From Benincasa hispida (lineage: Eukaryota; Streptophyta; Magnoliopsida; Cucurbitales; Cucurbitaceae), in assembly GCF_009727055.1 (NCBI RefSeq), contig NC_052357.1, forward strand, positions 88,212,587 to 88,276,586: a stretch of 64,000 nt of DNA. The letters are read 5' to 3'. The position numbers were made by a program, and so were the translations under genes. Shown one piece after another: positions 35,101-46,752 of this stretch (within the stretch, counting starts at the first letter, position 1; each line of letters starts with the position of its first letter). The notes beneath the pieces were generated by a model. That model saw only the letters and a list, made by a program, of their open reading frames with translations. It did not search any database and was not told the DNA's origin.

Positions 35101-36314
35101 CCCACTCCATACATGACTAAGATGGTTTTCATTCAAATGATCAGCAGTGTTAGGTTCCATGGTGACAACCTTCTTTAGAAACTCATCTGAGTTCTCATTT
35201 GATAAGTCGCCGTCATTCTTCCACAAGAATCTGGAAGATTCTATCGGTAAATGAGAATTATCCAAAATCAGTATTGGTTCTTCATTTGTAACTTTAACTT
35301 CACAAGATGTACAATTAGCCATATGCTTCAAAGGATCACTAGCATTGAACTTCATGGTGATATCCTCTTCAGAACTCTTACTTTCATCTTTATCTGTTAA
35401 AAGCTCATCATCGTTCCCTACTAAAAGTACATCATCCTCCAATTTCATATCAAAGCCATCGCAAACCGAAGAAGCTCTTTTATTAGTATCATTAATTTCA
35501 GTACTTACATTGCTCAATGAACAACTCAAAGGATCACTAGCATCTGACTCCATGAGGGTAAGCTTATCAGTCAACGAGCCATCATTTTTCTCTGAAAGTA
35601 GTTCACTAACGGCATTTTCTTTCATGTTCTCATATAAGTCTTTATCTAACAAGACATCATCATTCTTTTCCAAAGGTAAATCAGCATTCAACTCTAGAGA
35701 AGAATGATTAGGAACTTGAGCAACTTCTTCATTTACAAAGGGAACTATACAAGATGCTTGACTTCGGTTATCTATTTGATCAATAGTTCTAATATCATGC
35801 CCCACAGATGATTTATTAAAAACATTACTTGCAGCTTTTCCTTCATTGTGTGACAGTGACCTGAAATATGCATTAATTGGAACATGCCCCCTCTGAACCG
35901 GTTCTTTAGCTTCATATTTCATGGGATCCCCCATAGGTGGAAGCAAACCTTGAACAACATCAGAGTATAATCTCTTCACATTTGCACTTGCTGAACTAAC
36001 CTGGTTTTCAACATATTTAACCTTATCCTGTGTATAAGATCAGTTTAAAAGTTATTACTTACTACACAAAGAAGGAATTAAACCTCAATGACAAGTTACT
36101 CATTTGCATGATGAACAATCGAGTTGAGGCACACAATCAACCCAATAAGAAAGCCACCACGTGAAACCTTTGACGAAATATTAGATCACTAAATGTAAAA
36201 AAGAAAAAGAAATGAGGATACCTGATTTATAATATTATCCACTTCCTGGCAAACTGCTTCAAACTTTTGGAACATGTTTCCAACCCATGATATACCTTTA
36301 TGTTTTAAATCCAT
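32195..36314 (-). CDS. Plant protein of unknown function, five coding exons, about 1043 residues
   Basis: Exons on the minus strand are 36314-36222, 36027-33429, 33352-33233, 32885-32740 and 32368-32195. All introns are GT-AG, the phases agree, and the coding length is 3132 bases with stop. The start MDLKHKGISWVGNMFQKFEA opens exon 1. Two short N-terminal segments (MDLK..WVGNMFQKFEAVCQEVDNII and VKYVENQV..VKRLYSDVVQGLLPP) and the C-terminal end (KRLAKEYEQLAIWYGDTD then SDSEWEVL*) look like conserved anchors. I recall similar ends in uncharacterised land-plant proteins but cannot name the gene. The long middle is acidic, serine-rich, probably disordered, and contains a recent 199-residue tandem duplication. 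No signal peptide or membrane segment is seen. The function is unknown. Exon 3 has an unused strong donor (CAGGTGAGT, 3' of RSQ) that would shift the frame. Confidence 0.82.
33790..34985 (-). repeat. 597-bp in-frame tandem duplication within the large exon
   Basis: Two consecutive copies are offset by exactly 597 bases: the phrase ATCTGCAC at 33844 recurs at 34441, and GCATGCCTGG at 34331 recurs at 34928. They encode about 199 residues each (for example PNSYLLNLPRHA and LELSTELTLHCGEESI occur twice). The copies are roughly nine-tenths alike by eye and the frame stays open. Confidence 0.93.
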
Positions 36315-36635
36315 CTTCATTCACCTGCAAGAGTCATAATCCTTAAAACCAAAGAAACAGTACTATAAAACTTCCACCAAAATGACAACTCATAGAAAAG
36401 GCCACAATAACGCATTCTACTATCATGTAGTCCATATTTCTTGACTACAAAAACAAGTTGGTTTGAACAAGAAAAACTGACATTGTACAAGAATAACACC
36501 TCACTTGTAATTAATCATCAGTCTTACAACCACAAAACATAAGTAACAGCAGAAACATAGTAATGATTTCCTAATCTTTCATTCACCCATTACTATAATT
36601 TAATTAAAGAACCCACTCAAACTCATTGAATTTAG

Positions 36636-36671
<36 letters not shown>

Positions 36672-37000
36672 CCCCTCCAAGTTCAGTGTTGTTTAACGTT
36701 CATAGCTCCGAAGTCAAGGTGGAATGAAAATATAGACATTGGAGCCATGTGATAAGCGTATTTTCAGTTGTGATCAGCAGAATCACATTGTTTTCCAAAA
36801 TTCAACGACTAAAAAGGGGAAAAAATCAATCTTTATGCAACATTCACATAAAGCGAGCGGCGGAATCAAAAGGGTTTTGCGATCAACAGCAGACAAAGAA
36901 GAAGAAGAAAGAACCTGAGCAGCCGGTCGAGGTCTATAATCACAGGGTTGGATGACTGCTCTTCATCGGCAGCTGCCCAGGAACAGGGTTTTAGTTTTTT
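36315..37000 (-). other. 5' UTR with intron of the five-exon gene
   Basis: The acceptor TTGCAG before GTGAATGAAGATGG (near 36327) and the donor GCTCAG|GTTCTT (near 36914) suggest an intron of about 590 bases in the 5' UTR, with a first non-coding exon up to about 36990. A run of about 33 A (plus strand, 36637-36669) lies in this intron. The transcription start is not defined. Confidence 0.55.
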
Positions 37001-38500
37001 TTCAAAAAGATGAATATCAGAGAGGTTTAAACTTCAAATTAAAATCTTATTTCATATTCAGATTAAAATTTTAAACTTAGATTTTTTCTTTAAATAGAAC
37101 CTCATATTATTAAAATACTTAGAAAATTAATTTTTAAAAAACAAAAATATATTGTTGGCTTAAATATTCTTTTTCAAAAAAAAAATAATTTTTTGTTATA
37201 GGTATTTGAATTATATATAGATGTCCATAAATTATATATTCACAAATATCTTTACTATTATCTTTTAGTTTTTACAATATCTCTATATTTTCATATCTAG
37301 AGACTTTTAAAATATATGATTAAATACATAATATATTCGCTAGACTTTCTTTTATCCTTAATTTATTCTTGTTTTACAAATTTCAACCAATTACCTTTAG
37401 AGATAGTAAACTAATTTATTCTTGTTTTACAAATTTCAACCAATTTCCTTGAGAGATAATAAACGAGACGAGTATATATTCAACTTCACTCCAAATAGGC
37501 CTGATTTGGACACGAACCTTTATCATTAAAAGTAGCTTTCTATGTTCAGTGGATGGTTTTACCTAAAATTTATTTATTAGAATAATATTAAATATTATAT
37601 TTGAAAGAAAAATTGAAATGACTTAAAATGAAAACAATAGTTTACTTATTTCAAATACCATCTCACAAATCATACATGTTAAATAAATATATAGAAGAAG
37701 AAAAAAATGAAAATGTAACAATTAATGCTCACAATCTTAACTTCAATTAATACTCCACATCTTAATCCAAATGAGAACAAGCGCTATAATTTAATGACCA
37801 TAAAGATTACAGATTGCATAATGGCACTATCTAACTTGTTTAATTTATTTTACCATTTATAAAAATAAAACATCCAGATCCAGAATTGCATTTCTCTACC
37901 AAGAACCCATTTTATGTATTATTTTAATATATAACACATTTGAAAGATATTACATAGTACCAATAAATTGGGGTGAAGATGCTACTAAACAAATGTACAA
38001 ACTAGAAGATATGGGAATCATCCAGGGTCTTTCACAAACTGCAGCTCGTCGATTAAATTGCATATTGTTGACCTTGCAAAAATCAATATTATCACTTGTT
38101 CTTCCATGGAGGTTCGCCATGAAGGCTCGCAACACCTAGAGCTCGATCATTACCTCGCACACAGTCAAGCCAAAAATGGAGCCACGAGCACAAGTAGCAG
38201 AAGAGATTCAGCGTCACATAGAAATGAACAAAAGGAATACGTTATTATAAACCTGCAGACAGATTATGTCTTTCTAACCACCTCACCATAGGTGGGAAGG
38301 CCTGCTAGTTATACAAAGATGTTGATTTCACTGAAAGAATTTGACAACCGTCTCTAAAGTTCAACCCTAGTTTGTAAAAATGGGCTTAACTACACATATG
38401 AAGTGAACTGTTCACACGTCAACAAGTAAATGAAGGTCAAAATTCAAAGAAAGCAAGTAAATGACAAACTTCCTGCCACACATCACAAGTCAAGGATTTT
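37001..38500. other. Intergenic AT-rich stretch
   Basis: Between the promoter side of the five-exon gene and the 3' end of the UBA2-like gene I see no gene. A short direct repeat, TTATTCTTGTTTTACAAATTTCAACCAATT, occurs twice at about 37365-37395 and 37412-37445. Frames here are short and lack motifs. Confidence 0.5.
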
Positions 38501-38539
38501 GGGGGCCATAACATAGGTAGAGTACAAGTTCATTGCATT

Positions 38540-38653
38540 CTAAGCATCGAACCAAAAAACAGTGTCAAACATATTGCGATTCACCCCATCTGACAAACCA
38601 GAAAGATCAGACACCATTTTCATCGACTCAATTGCAAAGTCAGGCCCTTCCAT
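38540..38653 (-). CDS. Possible 37-residue downstream ORF in the 3' UTR
   Basis: On the minus strand, ATG at 38653 opens a 37-codon frame (starts MEGPDFAIESMKMVSDLSGL, ends VFWFDA) just after a plausible splice acceptor (CTGCAG, about 38659). It does not join the RRM protein's frame. It could be translated only from some splice forms, or not at all. No homology is known to me. It may be a chance frame. Confidence 0.2.
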   Translation of the reverse strand: MEGPDFAIESMKMVSDLSGLSDGVNRNMFDTVFWFDA

Positions 38654-39321
38654 TTATCTGCAGATATGAGCAATAGAAATTCTCTATACTTTTGTGTACG
38701 TGGATGACCCCAGTAAAACAAAAGTCAAATATCACAACAAAAAATTAGCCTGATCTCTCAAAAGTCAAATATACATAATTTAATTCACTAAAAACCACAC
38801 ATACAAAATCAATTGTTTGGCTCACAGATCTTAAATCATTAATAGCACTATACAAAACCAAATGAGTTCCATGCAGCACAAAAACTCAGATGTACTACCC
38901 ATCAGAAATCAATGATCTTTTTAAAGGTCATTTGTAGAACCATTGTAATTTTGACACTTGACTTATTCATATATAAATGAGGACAAGAAAAAAATCCATG
39001 AACGGTAAGGAGGATGATGTTTGGGAGGAGTTGAATGGGGCAGAGGAGTGGGGTACCCACTCCTTGTTTGGCTCAAAAAGTTCTAAAGTCACTTAAGACC
39101 TGTGACTTGTAAACATCAATATCTTAACTTAAATAACTTCTGAATGAGCCCCTACAACTAAATAACTCCACTTTGCTCCAAACAACTCCTAAAGCTTATA
39201 TTGTTTTCAGACAGCACATGTCGAAAACTTAAGAGTTACCAAAAAGTTCACTAAAACTAATTCACAACTTTTTTTAGTCTAGCCCTTTGGTAGCAAAAGC
39301 AGAGAACTCATTCAAACTCTT

Positions 39322-39327
39322 NNNNNN
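39322..39327. other. Assembly gap (six N)
   Basis: Six unknown bases stand before CCAAAAAAAAAAAAAAAAC, so the gap is at a homopolymer. The true length is not known. Confidence 0.95.
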
Positions 39328-41396
39328 CCAAAAAAAAAAAAAAACAATAATAATAATGAGGAGAAAAAAAAACCACCAACAGAGAAACTGCAAAAATGAT
39401 CACTGCCAAAATATATTTCTAATCACAAGTGCAAGTACAATTACAAGCCTGATTGACCACATGCGCAAAAGGTAAGTCTCTCTTCAACAGCCAGCAGACA
39501 TACCTAACCATAAGCGCATAAAGCACTTCCCAACCGTTAAAATTTGTAGGAAGCTTTAGTGGATAGACAAGAACAACCATACAAAACTACCCATGAACTC
39601 AAGTCCCAGCAAAAGAAAAGGAGGAACAGAAATCAGTGATCATTTATTAGACTAATTTGGAGGAGGAAAAAAACCAAAAGCATATTAATTGTTGACAAGT
39701 ACACGAAAACACCATTGCATGATTTCTTTCTACAAGCACTCATAAATACATCTAAAAAAGAGGTCACAAAAGCACAGCCAATACATTCACCAAATCAGAT
39801 TGATAGTCGGCATTCTACGCAATCAGGTGAAGCACATAAAGCATCTGCATCCAACAAGATAAACTGAATCAAACAACCAAGTTGAACTCACTTCATCAAA
39901 TCAAGTCAAATGCAAAGGGCTCTGAATTAATTCAATATCAGATTAATAGAAACAACAGTGTGACAACCAAACAAACTGCCATACCATGCAAACACACACA
40001 CACTTCAACATAAATTTCAAGACATTGATTAGTTTCAATTATGTTTGTCATCCATAGACAAACTTATTACCAATTAGAGAAAGAAAATGCAACATAAGTT
40101 ACAAACTTCGCCAAGGAGTAAAATCAATGGTCTACAACAAAAATAAAATAAAACAGGAACAAAAAAATAGAACGTTTAGCTTCAAAAAAAACCACACAAA
40201 AAAAAAAAGGAAAAAAGAAGAACGTGTTTAAGCTACAAATTCAATAGATGCATAGGCCTTTAACTGAATAGCAATAACAAACATATGAAATTAAAAAATA
40301 ACTGACCGTTAGTACATATGAAATGACAAAAATGAACAGTGCAAGAAGAATAGCTAAAATTTATAGAGCTCCAACTGTTCAAGGGAAAAGACTGCACGAC
40401 TGTTACAGGTATGTAACAACAAACAGATAAAGGCTGTAAAAGACCTCATCGTTAATCTGGAAGGCTTCCAGGAAAACACCTGAAAGAGATTGAAGCTAAA
40501 GGGGTTTCCAAAATCTTAAAAATAGAACACAATTTCTACCAGCAATGGCGAGCAAAAACAGACAATTTCAAAAGAAACGCAGGCTTTATGCCCTGAGAAG
40601 TAACACTCCCCATAAGAATTATTCAATTCAAATTGGAAAGCCCAAAAAGACAGTCATTCCCTAGCTCAATCTTAAACACGTGAAAGCCATCAACAAAGAC
40701 AAAAAGGCAAGGAGTGAAAAAGAGACCAAAGAAAAACATGTAGGGAGCAATGCACCAAAGAGTACGAGGATTGAAAGATAAAAATCCCCAAGTAACAAAT
40801 AAAAAAGTGATGCAGGCTCATTTTCATACCTTAAAAAAATTATGATTTCCATCATATACTAATTAACAATTAGCTATTGTTTTTTATGGAAAACTGAAAT
40901 GAAACAATACAAGAGCATATAAAAAAGAAAAGTGATAAGAGGGTACTGCTTAACTATCATGCCAAGCATAAAATACTAGATGAAGAAAAATAAACACTAC
41001 TGGAAAGAAAAAATGCCTTCAAATCATTGAAATGAGGAAGCCTGTCATACAGAAGATTGCGGCTGGGCAAAGGAAAGTTTTCAAAACAACATATGACACA
41101 GAAACATAGAGACGCCATGAAGTAAGCTCCAAAATGAGAAGGAAAAGACAGGTAACTGGTAAGCCGTCCCTATACTCATTGTCCCGGAAAAAGGACTTGC
41201 ATATTGCCAGCCTTCCCAATACCAAAAAGGTACGATGCAATAAAATTGTGAAAAAACAATATATGTCGATACCCATTTTGAGAACGACTTAGATCATCCA
41301 AATGAAACAAAAATGGTGCTAAAAGAAACCCTGCAGATCAATAAGAATGGCACTAAAAGCAAAATTTTACTACTTGGCAAAACAGCATGAGCATTA

Positions 41397-41397
<1 letters not shown>

Positions 41398-41431
<34 letters not shown>
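41398..41431. repeat. Poly(A) tract
   Basis: About 33 consecutive A on the plus strand, which would read as poly(T) in the minus-strand transcript (3' UTR region of the UBA2-like gene). Confidence 0.9.
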
Positions 41432-41433
<2 letters not shown>

Positions 41434-41876
41434 GTCTCCTGGAAGATTTGAACTAATACACTTCTACAATAGCATATGAAAATATTAGAACATGAGATGT
41501 TAAGAAACAAAAGTAAAGCAACAAGGATGTATGAAAATTACATAATGCCAATGGAACAAACAAAATTAAAGGAGATCATAAATCATATCCACAAAAACAA
41601 TAATTGGGGTACTGTTAACGCTAACAGTAGGTCAGTAACCGGCAAGAGCGTCATCAAAACAAAAAATAAATAAATAAAACACACGCACACCACACCACAT
41701 GCACAAATTACAATGGACAAATGAAATAAAATCCCAGGGATGCAACAAACAAGTTAGTGAACGTATAAAGTTAAAACCATCAAATAGTAACCAAAGAAAC
41801 AAATTTCCATTGCAGGTGGAAAAAAGAATGGACAACAGAACAGCAGTGATCATAAAGGACATGCTCGAAAATTACC

Positions 41877-43208
41877 TCAATAAAAAGGCGGTACGTTAGG
41901 GTACATGCCCCCAGGCGGCACTCGAGGCGCTGGTGATGTACCTGTCGTCTGTTGATGCTGATTCGGATAACCAGCCAAAGACGATAAACTATATGGCAAA
42001 CTTTCGGGATAACCATTCGACGGCATTCCACCAGAGTTCGGGGGCAACCTGTACAAACCAGATCCTGTTCCAGCAGTGGCACTTCCGAGGCCGCCGGCTG
42101 CACCAACGCCCATACCAGAAAACCCAGATGACCCAGGACCACCATATCCTCCACCGTAAGGGACGCCGCCAAGCCCGCCACCATACCCACCAGTACCATT
42201 AAGAGAATTATGTGTCTGACTACCCATAGAAGACAAGCCCGGCCCTGGACCACCCAACGACGAGTTAATTGGATTATGACCGAGCTGTGGTGGAGGAGCA
42301 TGGAGGCCTCCTGAAAATCCACCGTATGATCCAATGCCGACAGGTCCCCCATAATGTCCACCCATTGAACCAGGCAACGGAGCCTGCGAAGGCATACTCA
42401 TCCCATCTCCATGTACACTACCTTGATTACCTACAGAGCCCTGAACACCATCAGGCCCAGCACCCCCAGGCTTTCCCTTTTTCCCATCGTTGGCATATTT
42501 ACAGCTAACTTGCCGCCCTTCTATTGTTTTAATCGGGTCCACCAACGCCGCTTGCGCACCCTCCGGCTTCTTATAGACAAACAATGCATAACCCCTACAC
42601 TTCCCCGTCTGCTTATCGAACCCCAAAGGCCCTTCTTCAATCTCCCCGTACAGAGCAAAATGCGAAAGCAATTTATCAGCAGCCATATCAATCGGCACAT
42701 TAGCTACGTAAATTTTCCTCAACGACACATCGGGAGCATTCGAGTTAGACCCAGTATTCCCTGCGGCTGCTAGTTGAGTCACGGTAACACGCCCATCAAT
42801 AGTTTTACTCGGTTCTTTCAAAGCCAATAGAGCACCATCCACATGCTTAAACGTAACAAATCCATACCCTTTCGACTTCCCCGTGGCTTTATCTAGGATA
42901 ACGACGGCTTCTTCAAGTTCGCCATACACGGAGAAGAGCTTCCGGAGACCCTCGGTTGAAGTATCCCAACCAAGCCCACGAACGAAAAGCTTACGCTGAG
43001 CAACATCGTGATCAGCAACGGAACGTACGGCGTCAAGAACATCGGAATGGCGGGAAACCGCATCTTGAAGAATGTCGATGAGTTGATCCTGAGTGAACCG
43101 CTCGATGATCTTGCGAGCATCTTCCGTTGAAAGTTTTAATACTGAATGATCGGAATCGTCAAGAAGGACGCCATTCTCGTCCATCTTTCGCTTCTTGACG
43201 ACATCCAT
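41877..43208 (-). CDS. UBA2C: UBP1-associated protein 2-like RNA-binding protein (two RRMs)
   Basis: A single coding exon of 443 residues. Residues 1-70 contain a lysine-rich start (KKRKMDENG, nuclear-signal-like) and a helical segment ([20 protein letters not shown]). RRM1 has RNP2 LFVRGL (74-79) and RNP1 KGYGFVTF (113-120). RRM2 has RNP2 IYVANV (166-171) and RNP1 RGYALFVY (205-212). From about 245 to the end the chain is rich in glycine, proline and serine, likely disordered. UBA2 proteins are nuclear hnRNP-like proteins of plants that bind U-rich RNA, interact with UBP1 and affect mRNA stability, senescence and defence. UBA2C is the best guess among the paralogues. The ATG at 43208 begins the conserved MD.KKRK start. 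The stop abuts a splice donor. Confidence 0.9.
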   Translation of the reverse strand: MDVVKKRKMDENGVLLDDSDHSVLKLSTEDARKIIERFTQDQLIDILQDAVSRHSDVLDAVRSVADHDVAQRKLFVRGLGWDTSTEGLRKLFSVYGELEEAVVILDKATGKSKGYGFVTFKHVDGALLALKEPSKTIDGRVTVTQLAAAGNTGSNSNAPDVSLRKIYVANVPIDMAADKLLSHFALYGEIEEGPLGFDKQTGKCRGYALFVYKKPEGAQAALVDPIKTIEGRQVSCKYANDGKKGKPGGAGPDGVQGSVGNQGSVHGDGMSMPSQAPLPGSMGGHYGGPVGIGSYGGFSGGLHAPPPQLGHNPINSSLGGPGPGLSSMGSQTHNSLNGTGGYGGGLGGVPYGGGYGGPGSSGFSGMGVGAAGGLGSATAGTGSGLYRLPPNSGGMPSNGYPESLPYSLSSLAGYPNQHQQTTGTSPAPRVPPGGMYPNVPPFY

Positions 43209-43301
43209 GGCGGAGTACGGAACGAAGTGGATAACACATGGAGGAGTATTCGTAAACCCTAATAAAAACCTACAAATTTCCTAAACTGAGGTGTCGCTTA
43301 T

Positions 43302-43354
43302 TGGGCTTTTTTGGGCCGATGTCATTCTTGGGCTAAGATGATGTTTATGGCCCA
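43302..43354 (-). promoter_or_regulatory. Four site II (TGGGCY) boxes upstream of the UBA2-like gene
   Basis: TGGGCT at 43302-43307 and 43329-43334, TGGGCC at 43312-43317, and its complement GGCCCA at 43349-43354. They lie 94-146 bases before the start codon. Site II boxes bind TCP factors and mark promoters of growth-related and housekeeping genes in plants, which suits a broadly expressed RNA-binding protein. Confidence 0.7.
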
Positions 43355-43360
43355 CAGAAA

Positions 43361-45133
43361 TAGGTGCATTTTCATATTTGGCCTCGTTAAATTGCGATTT
43401 AGTTCTGACTTAAATCGATCGAACTTACTTGATATTAGGGCTCTCATATTGTCAATTCAATGTTTGCTATTTTGTAGGGGATAAAAATTCTAATTTAAAG
43501 TACAGTATTCCCTTTCTTCGCTCTATAATGGCAACTCGTAAATATGATTTTAATAGTAGTCGACTCTACATCAATTAACGAGAGTAGTACACGTATTACA
43601 CTAATATTACACCCAATAGTATATATATGCTTTTCAAATAAATAACATATACCATTTATGCTTTTCAAATAAATAACATATACCATTTTTTCTCAATGTC
43701 GTGATCCATCCCTAGTAATCATATGCAGTATTCCAATTGGTAGATGATGCTATTTCAAGTTTATAAGTCATTTATAAAAATCTAAAAACGTGAGTAAAAC
43801 TAACAGTTGAATTAGTAATTTAATTTTTTAACTTTCAAATTTGTATTTTATTGGATATTTGATAAAATGTCTATGAATATTTAAACTTCTAGATTTCTAT
43901 CAAAGTCACCAAAACTCATTTGTGTATTTTATACCAGTCTTGGGTTGATATGAGCAAATCGTCCTTTCACGTACGAAATATAACCAAAAAGAGGAGCCAC
44001 ATCCAACTTATTCATGGAAAATTAGTGTGAAGGTATCTTGGAGGAGGGTTGGTGGTTAAATATAAATTATTAAATGGGATTATTACAATACAACTTACTC
44101 ATAATAATGGTTTCGTATAAATTAAAAACATGTACATCTCTTAGTGACCATTTGATACAAATGTAAAGTATCTCTCACACGATCTAATAAAGATAGACTG
44201 GTCAGGTACATTACGTGGACTCACCAAGCAATCTCTAGATCGTCAAGGGATTATCGGTTTACTTGTAGTATTTCTTTGCAATTTGTTTACACGTATCGTG
44301 TTTTGATCATTTGATACATAATTCTAAATCATATATGATCAACTGTGATCGTTGCATTTCTTTACTATTTCTATCGAGATTTTATTGATGTTGTAACTAC
44401 ATCTAGCATTATTAAGTTGATTAATATGATAAACAAGACCATAATTAATATAATAAACAAGATCATCACAATAAAAAGGAATAACTAGGTCAAATTTCTA
44501 TATTAGTTATAAACCTTAAATTCGCACGACGCTTCTAGATATGATTTAAAGTAATCTACTGACAATAAAGTTGGGGTTCAATCAAGAGTTGCCATTTATC
44601 AAAATTAACCGTTATGCGGATTATAAAACTAAATTGTTATCTATCTCTTTGGATCAGTATTAAATTCATATCTTAAATACTCGATTGCAACACATATCCA
44701 GAGAATATGGATTAATTTTTTAAAATGTTAACATTATATCAAATAAAACACAACTTTTATCAAATCAAATTTTCATCCTCCGTGGTTAGACTATAAAACC
44801 GAATATTTTTTTCTTTTTTGTTTAACATCACAGAGATCTATTAAATAGTGAACAATGATTTTTTATCTGTCAATTTTCATTTTTTGATAAATTAACATTT
44901 TAGTATCCATATAGTGTGGCCGCAACTCCGACACTCAATTCAACAAGGGTTGAAAAGCACCATAGTAATGAAGATAATCAAATAGTATTTTTTTTTTCGT
45001 GGTTCCTTTCACTATTGAATTTCTACCATTTACCCTCCATCTCTTCTTTTTCCTCCGATAAACATTACCATTATATTGTCATTCGCAGTCGGCTCACATC
45101 ATTTGTCGCTCCCTAATTATAGATAGTTCGTGT
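43361..45133. other. Intergenic stretch
   Basis: No gene is supported. A perfect direct repeat of about 40 bases (ATATGCTTTTCAAATAAATAACATATACCATTT or nearly so) stands in tandem at about 43625-43690. Short frames lack motifs. Confidence 0.5.
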
Positions 45134-45950
45134 GTGATGACTTATGAAGTACAAATATTTCATGTGAGACAAAAAATCAGTATCAGACATATATCGGATA
45201 CCGATACTTTCAGATACTTCTCAGATACGTATCTGACGTGCGATTTGACATATCTATATTTTTAGATACTTTTTAGATATGTATCTGACACGTGAATTGA
45301 CGTATCTATTTCTATGCGTATTTTTTTTCTAAAGAAAAAAAAAAAAGACAAGTAACTCATATAATATTTCCCAATCTAAAATTAGACAATTTATTTAAAA
45401 AGCTCACTACTCGAGTCAAAAACTAAAAGGAAAAAAAAAAAAAAAAAAACCAAACCCTAAACTAGAATCATCTAATCTTCATATTCACATTCGAGCCCCC
45501 ACAAAGTCCACCAAAATATAAACAATTTGGATATAGTCAACAATTCAATGAATAAGTTATTTGTTTATCTTCATATTTATCTCTCTAATTTTCTTATTCT
45601 TCTTTGTAATATGAGTCACTTTTCTATCGCATTTTATTAACTATTGTACTTTAACATCTCAGATGTTGCCTTTTTATATTGTATTTCAGTGTTTACATTA
45701 TATTTTGTGCTATGATTATTAACTTGTATGCTAAATTTATTTATATCCTATATGTTTTTAAAGAAAAAAACGTATCTTCAACGTACCAGTATTCTCGTTT
45801 TTTAGAAATATATATTAAAAAATATATAAAAAATGACGTATCCTTAATCGTAACCATATCTTAATTTTTTTTAGAAATTGACGAATCACCGTATCCGATC
45901 GTATATGTATCATGTAGCCGTATCTGTGTCTATGGTTCATAGGTGATGAC
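45134..45950. mobile_element. Non-autonomous element with GATAC-rich ends and 8-bp target duplication
   Basis: GTGATGAC occurs at 45134-45141 and again at 45943-45950. Between them the sequence begins TTATGAAGTACA and ends TATGGTTCATAG, weak inverted ends. Both subterminal parts are rich in GATAC/GTATC (left 45175-45310; right 45770-45935). The core has A/T tracts and no coding sequence. An 8-bp target duplication is typical of hAT elements, though the inverted ends are poor. The element body is 801 bp (45142-45942). Confidence 0.65.
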
Positions 45951-46436
45951 ACTGGTAGCCAAATCACGATCAACAACAGAGAGTTACACCTATTATTGAA
46001 AAAGAGGAAACTATGGATTGACCCATAGTGCAACATGTCATAGATAGAATTAACAAACAATTGAACCTCGTTCGTAGCTCTAGCTTTTATTGTTAGTAGA
46101 TTCCAACTGATGATGGAATCTATTTCAACTCAGGGGAAAATATATCAACTTTAATAGCTTCGAATTTATTTATGAAGGTATATAACTTTCTTAATTTGAC
46201 TATTAAACGCAATCAAATGCTTATTAAATAAACTTGAACAGTTGATATGCACTATGTGTAAGTTTTAATCTATTGTCGTTTAAACAATAGTATTGTTATT
46301 TTTTTTATAATATTATATGTTAAATAAATAGGTTTAGATTAAAACGTCTTACTTAAATATACGTTACTAATGGATTGATTGGTACTTTTTAGTTTAAATG
46401 TTGGGAGTAAAGATGCCATGACATGTTGGATGACAA

Positions 46437-46744
46437 TTAGGGGTCTTCAAAAAACTCGGTAACCCGATCAACTCGGACTACCCAACCCAAACCGCAAAGA
46501 TTGGGTTGGGTTAAAAACGTTAAAAAATATTAAATTCGGGTTGGATCGAGGGTTACCCCATTCCATAGTCGGGTCGGGCCTAAAATATATATATATAAGT
46601 AATGGAAAAAACAGTCAAATTAAAAAAAAAAAAAAAAAAGAACCGGTGACCCAACCCAACCCAAATTTTTAGCCAATCCGAATTTTTGGGTTGGTCCACA
46701 AAAATCTTCCAACTCGGCCCAACACGGACTATGTACACACCTCA
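46437..46744. mobile_element. hAT-like MITE with 8-bp target duplication
   Basis: The 308-bp body starts TTAGGGGTCTTCA and ends TGTACACACCTCA, inverted ends matching at 9 of 13 positions. It is flanked by GATGACAA on both sides (46429-46436 and 46745-46752). The interior is rich in AACCCAACCC and GGGTTGGGTT, the telomere-like subterminal repeats seen in many plant hAT MITEs, around an AT-rich centre with an A-run. It has no coding capacity. Confidence 0.88.
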
Positions 46745-46752
46745 GATGACAA

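Larger units (their letters stand above)
38501..41876 (-). other. Probable long, intron-containing 3' UTR of the UBA2-like gene
   Basis: The coding stop is followed directly by a donor (TGAG|GTAATT, minus strand, 41876-41870). Downstream the composition is mixed, with candidate splice sites on the minus strand: a 35-base exon at 40479-40445 (TTTCAG|GTGTTT ... GATGAG|GTCTTT) and an acceptor CTGCAG near 38659 before a likely terminal exon. No protein domain is seen. The layout agrees with alternatively spliced 3' UTRs known for Arabidopsis UBA2 genes. Exact exons are uncertain. A gap of six N lies at 39322-39327. Confidence 0.5.

Noticed and set aside
35345..35707. 120-residue plus-strand frame
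   Set aside because: It is the complement of the large exon of the five-exon gene; serine-rich by codon reflection.
41780..42361. 193-residue minus-strand frame
   Set aside because: A shifted frame over the glycine-rich 3' half of the UBA2-like coding exon; no independent evidence.
41933..42773. Plus-strand frames of 79-120 residues
   Set aside because: They are antisense reflections of the RRM gene.
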